Origin: Adhaeribacter terrigena
Lineage (GTDB): Bacteria > Bacteroidota > Bacteroidia > Cytophagales > Hymenobacteraceae
Direction of reading: 5' to 3'
Assembly (NCBI RefSeq): GCF_016623615.1
Contig: NZ_JAEHFX010000008.1
Location: 62,001 to 126,000, forward strand
DNA length: 64,000 nucleotides
Shown: positions 24,301 through 31,860 of the stretch, one piece after another
Position numbering within the stretch: position 1 is the stretch's first letter
Layout of the letters: every line of letters begins with the position of its first letter
Notes under the pieces: generated by a model
Told to the model about the DNA's origin: nothing
Database searches by the model: none
Seen by the model: the letters and a program-made list of their open reading frames with translations, nothing else
Translations under genes and position numbers: made by a program

Positions 24301-24655
24301 GCTCGCAGTGCGCGATTTTCAAGTTACGCTGCGCTGGCGAAATGCGTGAAAGAAGAAAAGGTTTAGAATATTCATTGCCGTATGCTTCAGCTGACGGTTT
24401 TCAAGCTCGCCTCCCGGATAGGAGGGGTTGGGGTGGTGGACCTGCACTGGCGATTGCTAAATCTAAAACAGGAAACTACAAAGGAAAATCCTGCCTATCC
24501 TTTAAATCTTTAAAATCGTGTCCGGACATAAACATGAAATCGGATAACGTGAAAGGGCACCCACAAGAGGTGCCCATACATTAAATACTGATCTTAAATT
24601 CTGTAAATCCTTTAATTGGATGCTCCGAACTTCGTTTCTGAAAATCCTGATTCAG

Positions 24656-24687
24656 AGTTTTTCAGCCCTAAACCCTACCGTTTTTTA
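24656..24687 (+). repeat. boundary element ending in the glycosyltransferase stop codon
   Basis: GAGTTTTTTCAGCCC, then TAAACCCTACCGTTTTTTA. The final TTA (24685-24687) is the stop codon of the minus-strand gene. Confidence 0.8.
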
Positions 24688-25554
24688 AATGATCTGGTAG
24701 TTTTTATATTCAAATAGGCGCACGCCGGTTTTTTGTTCGAACCAGTGCAGCAGGCGTTTTTTCAGACTCAGGTTTTTGCGGCTGGGGTCGAAGTTGAGGT
24801 GCCAGTTTACTTCCTGCAGGCGCTTTTGCATTACGGCCGGGTGCGTGCCTGTAAATTTACCCAGGCTGTCTATTTTAGAATAATCGAACACGGCGGAGGT
24901 TTCTACTTTTTCTTTTACCCAGGCATCGTCGTGCCAGAGTTTATGAAAAGTGGCTTCCTTCTTTTTCATATCGGCGGGGTGTTTTACCCAGCCGTAATGG
25001 TATACGTAAGCATCTATGGGTTTTACGCGCAGTTTGCGGTCGTTCTTCCGGAAACCCTGTGCATCTTTAAAACTCCGGATGGCTTTATCGTTGCGGATGA
25101 TACGGATCTCGTGGCGGTACCAGCCGCGCGAGTTAGCCACAAAATCGTAAGTGCCGTAAAAGTGCAGGTATTTAAAAAGCAGGCCTTCCACTTCCGGTTT
25201 GTCTTTCCAGCGCTGCATTTCCTGTTTAATGGTATCCAGGTACTTTTCGTGCACCACTTCGTCGCCCTGAATGTAAAAAGCCCAATCGCTGTCTTCGGAA
25301 ATGGCATCTAAAGCTTTGTTCGTTTCTACGGCCAGCACTTTCCCGCCTTCGCGCAGACTGTTGTCCCAAACGCTGCGGATGATCTTTATCTTGGGCGAAT
25401 TGATGCTTTGGATCAGTTCCAGGGTGCCGTCTTCGCAATCGCCAACGCTTACAATAAATTCGTCGCAGACCGGCAGGATGGAGGTGATGGCTTCCACGAT
25501 GGGGTAGCTGAACTGCACGGCGTTTTTTACGAAGGTGAAACCGGAAACTTTCAT
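24685..25554 (-). CDS. family 2 glycosyltransferase
   Basis: A 289-residue GT-A type glycosyltransferase. The N-terminus has FTFVKNAVQFSYPIVEAI, then CDEFIVSVGDCEDGTLELI, the nucleotide-sugar binding start of GT2 proteins of the TPA/LPS-core type. A DxD-like acidic pair is at WAFYIQGDEVV, and the acceptor-side region has WYRHEIRIIRNDKAIRSF with YHYGWVKHP. It transfers a sugar to a cell-surface glycan; donor and acceptor are unknown. It is a single gene whose stop is supplied by a boundary element. No membrane segment, so it is cytoplasmic or peripheral. Confidence 0.88.
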   Translation of the reverse strand: MKVSGFTFVKNAVQFSYPIVEAITSILPVCDEFIVSVGDCEDGTLELIQSINSPKIKIIRSVWDNSLREGGKVLAVETNKALDAISEDSDWAFYIQGDEVVHEKYLDTIKQEMQRWKDKPEVEGLLFKYLHFYGTYDFVANSRGWYRHEIRIIRNDKAIRSFKDAQGFRKNDRKLRVKPIDAYVYHYGWVKHPADMKKKEATFHKLWHDDAWVKEKVETSAVFDYSKIDSLGKFTGTHPAVMQKRLQEVNWHLNFDPSRKNLSLKKRLLHWFEQKTGVRLFEYKNYQII

Positions 25555-25839
25555 GTGGCTTTCAGAAATTGAGAGGGCAAAGGTAAGGAATTTACCCCAC
25601 CCTAATGGTTGATTCAGGGGAAGGGATTTGGAATGCGTGAATTCAAAGTAGCATAGGGTTTAAACCCTGCGCTAGTCTAAATTTTCCTGAAAAACGGTAT
25701 GGTTTAAAGCCAAAAAAGCCGCATGTCCTTTTTAATTAACCTGAACGAGGCGAAAAGAAAAAAACTCCCTCTCCTGAATCAGCCGTTGGGGTGGGGTAAA
25801 AATTGCGTAACTTAGCCGGGTAAACATTTTTCTGCCATT
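25555..25839. other. intergenic gap with several repeat fragments
   Basis: Contains a CCCCACCCTAAT...GATTCAGGGG fragment (about 25595-25621), a palindromic AGGGTTTAAACCCT (25657-25670), a minus-orientation boundary element (25689-25718), and CTCCCTCTCCTGAATCAGCC with GGGGTGGGGTA (25767-25798). No gene. Confidence 0.55.
25689..25718 (-). repeat. 31-bp boundary element upstream of the prolyl oligopeptidase
   Basis: Minus-strand reading GCTTTTTTGGCTT, then TAAACCATACCGTTTTT. Confidence 0.7.
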
Positions 25840-28056
25840 ATGAAAAAAGCAACTCTGTTTTTGCTGGCCGGCGCTACGGCGCTAAATGCCTGCAAATCTG
25901 CTGAAACAAAAATGAAAATAGAAGGCTCCGACGTGAAAGTGAAAGGAAATCCGGCCATGGTAACGGAAGTGAAAACGAAAGAAATTCCGGAACCTTTAAA
26001 ACAGCGCCTCGATTATCCGGAAACCAAAAAAGGGGATCAGACTGATGAGTATTTCGGCACCAACGTTACGGACCCGTACCGCTGGCTCGAAGACCAGTAT
26101 TCTCAGGAAACGGCCCAATGGGTAGAGGCCCAAAACAAAGTGACGTTTGGTTACCTGGCGCAAATTCCCTTCCGCGATAGAATTAAGGAGCGTTTAACCC
26201 AACTCTGGAATTACGAAAAACTGAGCGCGCCTTTCAAAAAAGGGAATAATTTCTATTTCTTTAAAAACGACGGCCTGCAAAACCAGGCAGTGCTGTATAA
26301 AAAAACGGGCCTGAACGGGCAGGAAGAAGTTTTCCTGGACCCGAACAAGCTTTCGGCCGATGGCACGACTTCGCTTTCGGGCTTTAAATTCTCGAAAAAT
26401 AACAAGTACATGGCGTACGGCACTTCCGGCGGCGGTTCCGACTGGAATACCTGGTATGTGATGGATGTGGCTACGAAAAAGCCGCTCGCCGATAAACTGG
26501 AATGGATCAAGTTCAGCAGCGCGGCCTGGCAGGGCGATGGTTTTTACTACAGCCGCTACGATGCTCCAAAAGACAAAGCCCTTTCCAATAAAAACGAATT
26601 CCATAAGATCTATTTCCACAAGATCGGTACGCCGCAAAGCACCGATAAGCTGATCTACGAAAACAAGGAAAAACCTTTGCTGAACTTCAGCGCCCAAACC
26701 ACCGAAGACGAGCGTTTCCTGCTCATTTATGGTTCGGAAGGAACTTCTGGCGGAACGCTGGCTTACAAAGATCTGAAAGACCCGAAAGGCAAGATCAACT
26801 GGCTGGTAACCACTTACGAATCGGAATATAACGTGATCGATAACGTGGGCGACAAGCTTTTGGTACATACCAATAAAAATGCGCCGAATTACAAAGTGGT
26901 ATTGCTCGACCCGAAAAAACCGGCCGAATCGAACTGGAAAACCGTTATTCCGGAAAGCCAGAATGTAATGACGGGCGTTACGATGGTAGGCGGAAAAATC
27001 ATGGCTACGTTCCTGAAAGATGCGGCCAGTCAGGTTATTGTTTACGATGTGAACGGTAAGAAACAAAACGAACTGGAATTCCCGGCTATTGGTACGGTAG
27101 CAGGTTTTGCCGGCGATAAAGACGATAAGGAAACGTTCTACACCTTTACTTCTTTCACCTACCCGACTACAGTTTACCGCTACGACATTGCCAACAACAA
27201 AAGCGAATTATACTGGCAGCCAAAACTGGATATAAACCCGGAAGCCTACGAAACCAAGCAGGTTTTCTACACCAGCAAAGACGGAACCAAGGTGCCCATG
27301 TTTATTGTGCACAAAAAAGGCCTGAAAATGGATGGCCAGAACCCGACCTATCTGTATGCGTACGGCGGTTTCAATATTTCGCTTACCCCAAGTTTCAGTG
27401 CGGTTAATTTGCTGTGGCTGGAAAATGGTGGTGTTTATGCCATGCCAAACCTGCGCGGCGGCGGCGAATACGGCGAAAAATGGCACAAAGGCGGCATGAC
27501 CCCGAACAAGCAAAACGTGTTCGATGACTTTATAGCAGCCGGCGAATACCTGAAAAAAGAAGGCTATACTTCCACTGAAAAGCTGGCTATTTCCGGACGC
27601 TCGAACGGTGGTTTACTGGTGGGCGCAACCATGATCCAAAAACCGGATCTGGCAAAAGTGGCTTTCCCGGGCGTAGGCGTACTGGACATGCTGCGTTTCC
27701 ATAAATTCACCATTGGCTGGGCCTGGGTACCGGAATATGGTTCATCAGACGATAAAGCGCAGTTCGAAAACCTGTACAAATTCTCGCCGCTGCACAACAT
27801 TAAAGCAGGCGTGGCTTACCCGGCTACCATGGTTACCACGGCAGATCACGACGACCGCGTAGTGCCATCGCACAGCTTTAAATTCATTTCCGAATTGCAG
27901 GCCAAAGGCGGAGGAACGAACCCGTACCTGATCAGAGTAGATGTGAAAGCGGGCCACGGCGCCGGCAAACCAACTTCGCTGCAGATACAGGAATGGGCCG
28001 ATATCTGGTCGTTCGCTTATTACAACATGGGCGTAGATCCGTATGCTGGAAAATAG
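25840..28056 (+). CDS. prolyl oligopeptidase (S9A), lipoprotein-type signal
   Basis: A 738-residue serine peptidase. Signal MKKATLFLLAGATALNAC suggests lipidation at Cys18 and location at the periplasmic or outer membrane surface. The beta-propeller spans about residues 110-460. The alpha/beta hydrolase domain has the nucleophile in SGRSNGG (Ser588), Asp in DHDDRV (Asp671) and His in AGHGAGK (His706), so the triad is complete. It cleaves short proline-containing peptides after Pro. YAYGGFNIS holds the oxyanion loop. It is a single gene with a strong terminator 30 bp after its stop. Confidence 0.95.
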   Translation: MKKATLFLLAGATALNACKSAETKMKIEGSDVKVKGNPAMVTEVKTKEIPEPLKQRLDYPETKKGDQTDEYFGTNVTDPYRWLEDQYSQETAQWVEAQNKVTFGYLAQIPFRDRIKERLTQLWNYEKLSAPFKKGNNFYFFKNDGLQNQAVLYKKTGLNGQEEVFLDPNKLSADGTTSLSGFKFSKNNKYMAYGTSGGGSDWNTWYVMDVATKKPLADKLEWIKFSSAAWQGDGFYYSRYDAPKDKALSNKNEFHKIYFHKIGTPQSTDKLIYENKEKPLLNFSAQTTEDERFLLIYGSEGTSGGTLAYKDLKDPKGKINWLVTTYESEYNVIDNVGDKLLVHTNKNAPNYKVVLLDPKKPAESNWKTVIPESQNVMTGVTMVGGKIMATFLKDAASQVIVYDVNGKKQNELEFPAIGTVAGFAGDKDDKETFYTFTSFTYPTTVYRYDIANNKSELYWQPKLDINPEAYETKQVFYTSKDGTKVPMFIVHKKGLKMDGQNPTYLYAYGGFNISLTPSFSAVNLLWLENGGVYAMPNLRGGGEYGEKWHKGGMTPNKQNVFDDFIAAGEYLKKEGYTSTEKLAISGRSNGGLLVGATMIQKPDLAKVAFPGVGVLDMLRFHKFTIGWAWVPEYGSSDDKAQFENLYKFSPLHNIKAGVAYPATMVTTADHDDRVVPSHSFKFISELQAKGGGTNPYLIRVDVKAGHGAGKPTSLQIQEWADIWSFAYYNMGVDPYAGK

Positions 28057-28085
28057 GTTGTAGTATCTGGATTCCAGACTTTTTT

Positions 28086-28124
28086 AAAAATCAGCAGTAG
28101 CGTTTCGTTGCTGCTGATTTTTAG
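28086..28124. terminator. bidirectional terminator between convergent genes
   Basis: AAAAATCAGCAG (28086-28097), a 13-base loop, CTGCTGATTTTT (28111-28122). The 12-bp stem with A and T tails works on both strands, for the peptidase and for the histidine kinase gene. Confidence 0.85.
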
Positions 28125-28152
28125 TTTTCAGGGAGAAAAGGATAGCGTTTTG
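28122..28152 (+). repeat. 31-bp boundary element next to the terminator
   Basis: AGTTTTCAGGGAG, then AAAAGGATAGCGTTTTGG. It starts in the terminator's T-run and ends 12 bp before the histidine kinase stop codon. Confidence 0.75.
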
Positions 28153-28163
28153 GGGCAGGTGCA

Positions 28164-29240
28164 TTAGGTGCAGGGCCACGTGAAAATAAAGTCGGCGCCG
28201 CCTAGCCGGCTGGTTTCTACCCTGATAGTGCCGCCCTGGCTTTCAATGATTTTCTTTACCACGGCCAGGCCAATTCCCTGCGATCCTTTCTGTTCAACCA
28301 AACCTTGCCTGAACAATTCGAAGATCTTTTTTCGTAATTCTTCGGGTACGCCCGGGCCGTTATCGGCAATGCTAATGTTACACACCTTTTCCCCGGCTTC
28401 GGCCCGTACTTCAATAATGCCTTCCGGTTTATCGTTATATTTCATGGCGTTGTTTACCAGATTCAGGAAAACCTGGATTATTTTGGTTTTATTGCCTTTA
28501 ATTACCGGCAACGGCCCTATAACAATAAACCGGAAATTCGGCGGGAAATGAACCAATGCCTGCACCTCTTTCAGAATAAGGTTCAGATCAACCTGCTGCT
28601 CTATGTTTTCCTGAAAACCGATGCGGGAATAATCGGCTACGCCGGCAATCAGATCCATCATAGACAAGGAAATGTCTTTCATATCTTTTATATAGCCGTT
28701 TATAATTGGTGTAGAATGACTCGCCAATTCACGTTCCAGGAAGGTTAAGAGGGCATGGATGTTGAGCAGCGGCGATTTTAAGTCGTGAGCAATTATATAA
28801 CCCAGCCTTTCTAACTGGGTATTGGTCAGGCTCAGGTCTTCGTTCTTTTTTAGCAATACCCGCTCCAGTAGTTTAACCTCCGAAATATCGCGGATTACCG
28901 CCATGGCCATTGTTTCAGAACCTACCTCAATTGGTGCCAGCGAGATGTTTATGTCTATTTCTTTCCCATTTTTTCGGAGGCCGTACAGGTCATCGCCCGA
29001 TTTCATCCGGCGCTTGGTAGGGTTTTCGAAATACTTCTTAAAATACTTCTTGAGAAAAGCCCGATAACGTACCGGTAGCAATACAGTCAGGTCCATCCCG
29101 ATCAATTCGTCCGGGCGATAGCCGAAAATCGTGTAGACCTCCAGGTTTACTTCTACCAGTTTGCCTTTCTGGTTTACGATCAGTACTGCATCGGGCAATA
29201 GTTCTATCTGGTCTTCCAGGGTTATTTTTACTTCTTGCAT
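28164..29240 (-). CDS. cytoplasmic PAS-domain sensor histidine kinase
   Basis: A 358-residue protein with no membrane segment. A PAS domain covers residues 8-122 (LLPDAVLIVNQKGKLVEVN, AVIRDISEVK). A short coiled linker and a HisKA domain follow with IIAHDLKSPLLN (phospho-acceptor His152), then the ATPase domain with N box VFLNLVNNAMKYND, G1 DNGPGVPEE and G2 GIGLAVVKKI. It should sense a soluble cue or ligand and phosphorylate a response regulator; none is adjacent. It is divergent from the GNAT gene. Confidence 0.92.
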   Translation of the reverse strand: MQEVKITLEDQIELLPDAVLIVNQKGKLVEVNLEVYTIFGYRPDELIGMDLTVLLPVRYRAFLKKYFKKYFENPTKRRMKSGDDLYGLRKNGKEIDINISLAPIEVGSETMAMAVIRDISEVKLLERVLLKKNEDLSLTNTQLERLGYIIAHDLKSPLLNIHALLTFLERELASHSTPIINGYIKDMKDISLSMMDLIAGVADYSRIGFQENIEQQVDLNLILKEVQALVHFPPNFRFIVIGPLPVIKGNKTKIIQVFLNLVNNAMKYNDKPEGIIEVRAEAGEKVCNISIADNGPGVPEELRKKIFELFRQGLVEQKGSQGIGLAVVKKIIESQGGTIRVETSRLGGADFIFTWPCT

Positions 29241-29489
29241 TGGGTTTTAGATCGGTTGTTTAGGGAAACGGTGTTAACCTTTAGCCAGAAAGGAGATTTA
29301 ATTAATGGCTATACGTATGAATACAGTAACACAACCTTTTTTGGAAGTAAATTTATTTGGTTGTTACGCAATATGCTTGCTTCACCCTCAGATTTAAAAA
29401 ACTTTAAACAAATTATGATGCCACCGCCAAAAGAGGAACTCCAGCTTGTACAGATTCACCAAAAATTCGTTCCTCAATTGTCTATCTTT
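29241..29489. other. divergent gap without a clear gene
   Basis: Contains AAACGGTGTTAACC (29265), a possible decayed boundary element, and little else. A short frame (29235-29504 plus) has no protein-like features and overlaps the histidine kinase start. No RNA gene seen. Confidence 0.45.
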
Positions 29490-29520
29490 ACTTTTTCACC
29501 CTAAAACCCTACCGTTTTCA
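29490..29520 (+). repeat. 31-bp boundary element upstream of the GNAT gene
   Basis: ACTTTTTCACCCT, then AAAACCCTACCGTTTTCA, ending 24 bp before the ATG. Confidence 0.8.
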
Positions 29521-29544
29521 TTTCCACATTTTTACATTAAATCT

Positions 29545-30030
29545 ATGAACATCACCATCCGCGAAGGGAAAGAAGAAGATCTGCCGCAAACGCTGGCGTT
29601 AATTCAGGAGTTGGCCGAATACGAAAAAGCGCCGCAGGAAGTAACCAATAGTCTGGACATGATGCGCGAAGATGGTTTTGGCAAAAACCCGATCTTTAAA
29701 TTCTTTGTAGCAGAAAACGAGGTGGGTATTATTGGCATTGCCATTTATTTTACGGCGTATTCTACCTGGAAAGGCAAAACCATTTACCTCGAAGACCTGG
29801 TGGTTACCGAGAAGTACCGGCGCTTTGGCATTGGTAAGAAGCTTTTCGATGCAGTGGCCCGAAAAGCAGAAAAACTGGGCGCGAAACGGTTTGCCTGGCA
29901 GGTTTTGGAGTGGAACGAACCAGCCATTAAGTTCTACCAGAAAGCCAAAGCCAATTTAGACCCGGAATGGATAAACTGCCGCATGAACGATAAAGAGCTG
30001 CACGAATATAACTGGAAACAAAGAGTCTGA
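29545..30030 (+). CDS. GNAT-family N-acetyltransferase
   Basis: A 161-residue protein from ATG 29545 (MNITIREGKEEDLPQTLALI). The frame is open 33 codons further upstream, but that part crosses a boundary element and has no similarity to the fold. Motif A for acetyl-CoA is VTEKYRRFGIGKKLFDAV (Q/RxxGxG/A type), preceded by IYLEDLVV, followed by WNEPAIKFYQKAKA. This is the diamine/thialysine acetyltransferase-like pattern. Substrate is probably a small amine or lysine analogue, inferred from family resemblance. Confidence 0.9.
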   Translation: MNITIREGKEEDLPQTLALIQELAEYEKAPQEVTNSLDMMREDGFGKNPIFKFFVAENEVGIIGIAIYFTAYSTWKGKTIYLEDLVVTEKYRRFGIGKKLFDAVARKAEKLGAKRFAWQVLEWNEPAIKFYQKAKANLDPEWINCRMNDKELHEYNWKQRV

Positions 30031-30036
30031 AAAAAC

Positions 30037-30064
30037 AAAACCCCGAATTGCTTCGGGGTTTTTC
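30037..30064 (+). terminator. terminator after the GNAT gene
   Basis: AAAACCCCGAA, loop, TTCGGGGTTTTT. A canonical intrinsic terminator 6 bp after the stop codon, active in both directions. Confidence 0.9.
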
Positions 30065-30088
30065 GTTTAAAAACAATAGCGTTTTAAG
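30057..30088 (+). repeat. 31-bp boundary element after the GNAT terminator
   Basis: GGTTTTTTCGTTTA, then AAAACAATAGCGTTTTAAG. Its left T-run is shared with the terminator and it ends 2 bp before the DUF4286 stop codon. Confidence 0.75.
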
Positions 30089-30089
30089 C

Positions 30090-30395
30090 TTAGTCAATAA
30101 TTTCAAGCACGGTGCGGAAGGCTACGTAGCGGTCTTTGTAGCGTTCGGAATGTTTGGCTTGCAGGGCCGGGGCGTGGTCGCGCTGGTATTCCATTAAATC
30201 TTCCAGGTTGCGGGCGGTGTACTGAATGGCGTAGCTGGTGCCGCCGTGGTCTTCATCTTCCATTACCCGGGCAATCTGGCTTTTAATGAAATAGGTAGTG
30301 GCCATCACTTCCGGAATATGCACTTCTTTCATCCATTTAAGCCATTCTTCGGCCACAGAATTCTCGATGCTAACGGTTACGTTGTATATGATCAT
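30090..30395 (-). CDS. DUF4286-family protein
   Basis: A 101-residue protein with the compact alpha-beta pattern of DUF4286 (MIIYNVTVSIENSVAEEWLK, HIPEVMATTYFIKSQIARVM, SYAIQYTARNLEDLMEYQ), a dimeric ferredoxin-like fold of unknown function found throughout Bacteroidota. No cofactor-binding residues are evident. It lies 62 bp downstream of the MFS gene on the same strand, so they may share a transcript. Confidence 0.82.
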   Translation of the reverse strand: MIIYNVTVSIENSVAEEWLKWMKEVHIPEVMATTYFIKSQIARVMEDEDHGGTSYAIQYTARNLEDLMEYQRDHAPALQAKHSERYKDRYVAFRTVLEIID

Positions 30396-30457
30396 GGTAC
30401 AAATTTACGAATCCAATTTTAAACATTAACGGAACAAGCGTAGTTGCCGGAAAATTC

Positions 30458-31687
30458 CTATTCGTAGTAATCCAGGTCTTTCCCGAAGCTTTCTTTTAAC
30501 TGGCTTACCGAAATTAAAGCCAGCGTAATGGTTACGGCCGCCAGAATAATGGCGCTGGTCTGCAACCCGAATCCCTGCCGCATGGCGCTGAAAGCTAAGG
30601 TCATGGGCACTACCGAGCCGCGTACAAAATTCGGGACGGTGGTGGCAACGGTAGCGCGCAGGTTGGTGCCGAACTGCTCGGCGGCAATGGTAACGAAAAC
30701 CGCCCAGAAACCCGAGGTAATGCCCAGCCCGAAGCAAACAAAGTAAAAAATGGGCAGCGAAACGTTCTGGCTCAGGAAAAATACCGCGATCATGGTGGCG
30801 CTGGCAAGCAGGAAAATCACCACTACTTTGTTGCGGCTTTTCAGGATCTGGCTTAAATAACCGCTCAGAAAATCGCCAAAGATCAAGCCGAAATAAGAAT
30901 AGAAAACCGCTTTCCCCGCCGAAACTTCGCCCTGCACGCCTAAACTTCTGCCAAATTCGGGCGAAAACGTAATTAAGATCCCGATCACGTACCACAGCGG
31001 AATGCCCACCAGAATGCACATCAAATACTTTTTAAAGCGCTGCCCGTTGGTAAACAAACTGAAGAAATTGCCGCGGCTTACGCCGGTTTCTTGCAGGTTT
31101 TTGAACATGCCACTTTCGTAAACGCTCACCCGCAGAAACAAAAGCAGCAAACCCAGGCCGCCGCCAATAAAATACGCGTTCCGCCAGCCAAAAAAATCGC
31201 CTACCCAAAACGCCAGCAAAGCCCCGGAAACGCCCACCGTAGCCACGATCATGGTTCCCAGGCCGCGTTTTTCCTTCGGCAACACTTCCGAAACCAAGGT
31301 TACGCCCGCACCTAATTCACCGGCCAGGCCTACCCCCGCAATAAACCGTAAAAGGGCATATTGCTCGATATTCTGCACAAAACCGTTGGCAATATTGGCT
31401 AAGGAATAAAGTAAGATCGAGCCGAAAAGTACCGTTAGCCGGCCGCGTTTATCACCCAGAATGCCCCATAAAATTCCCCCGATCAGCATGCCCGCCATTT
31501 GCATGTTTATGAGCAGCACGCCTTTGTCCAGGTTTTCGGCCGCCGGAATGCCCAGATCGGTTAAGCTTTGCACCCGCACCACACTGAACAAAATCAGGTC
31601 GTAAATATCTACAAAGTACCCTAAGGCAGCCACAATTACGGCAGTATTTAAGATTACAGAACGGTTCGTTTTAAAATCTTCGGACAT
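30458..31687 (-). CDS. MFS transporter (metabolite:H+ symporter type)
   Basis: A 409-residue, 12-helix major facilitator. The N-terminus FVDIYDLILFSVVRVQSL and the helix 2-3 loop WGILGDKRGRLTVLFGS (GDxxGR motif) place it in the sugar or metabolite symporter branch that includes sialic acid and aromatic-acid transporters. LAGELGAGVTLVSEVLPKEKRG matches the motif after helix 4. The second half is complete. Substrate unknown; no catabolic genes adjoin. Confidence 0.88.
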   Translation of the reverse strand: MSEDFKTNRSVILNTAVIVAALGYFVDIYDLILFSVVRVQSLTDLGIPAAENLDKGVLLINMQMAGMLIGGILWGILGDKRGRLTVLFGSILLYSLANIANGFVQNIEQYALLRFIAGVGLAGELGAGVTLVSEVLPKEKRGLGTMIVATVGVSGALLAFWVGDFFGWRNAYFIGGGLGLLLLFLRVSVYESGMFKNLQETGVSRGNFFSLFTNGQRFKKYLMCILVGIPLWYVIGILITFSPEFGRSLGVQGEVSAGKAVFYSYFGLIFGDFLSGYLSQILKSRNKVVVIFLLASATMIAVFFLSQNVSLPIFYFVCFGLGITSGFWAVFVTIAAEQFGTNLRATVATTVPNFVRGSVVPMTLAFSAMRQGFGLQTSAIILAAVTITLALISVSQLKESFGKDLDYYE

Positions 31688-31691
31688 AAAT

Positions 31692-31721
31692 AAAAACGCT
31701 AGGAAATTGGGGCTTAAAAGT
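31692..31721 (-). repeat. boundary element directly upstream of the MFS start
   Basis: In gene orientation ACTTTTAAGCCCC, then AATTTCCTAGCGTTTTT, ending 4 bp before the ATG at 31687. Confidence 0.75.
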
Positions 31722-31763
31722 AACGGCGAAATTGTGGTATTTCAAAATGAGGGGAAAGAAAAC

Positions 31764-31860
31764 AATCACCCCCAACCCTTCCTTTTCAAGGAGGAGCTGG
31801 GGGTGGTTGCTACATTATCCGATAAAAGCCCTCCCTGATTCAGGAGAGGGCTGGGTGGGG
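31764..31860. repeat. two CCCCTCC-type inverted repeats
   Basis: CCCCCAACCCTTCC...GGAGGAGCTGGGGGTGG (31768-31804) and CCCTCCCTGATTCAGGAGAG-GGCTGGGTGGGG (31829-31859). These are members of the same family found in the tails of the composite repeats; the second touches the stop codon of the TonB receptor gene. Confidence 0.7.

Larger units (their letters stand above)
23995..24684 (+). repeat. composite intergenic repeat C (convergent gap, 750 bp)
   Basis: Modules as in A and B but more diverged: boundary elements; hairpin core (24153-24300); GCGCGATTTTC...GCTGCGCTGGCGAAAT block (24311-24342); CCGTATGCTTCAGCTGACGG (24378-24397); CCTCCCGGATAGGAGGGGTT inverted repeat; and AATCCT/AAATCTT units to about 24660. 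A short open frame at 24342-24584 follows repeat sequence and is not credited. Confidence 0.65.

Noticed and set aside
24342-24584. Open frame in composite repeat C
   Set aside because: Made of repeat sequence, with no protein-like pattern.
29235-29504. 89-codon plus-strand frame in the gap before the GNAT gene
   Set aside because: No conserved motif, overlaps the kinase start and has low-quality codon use.
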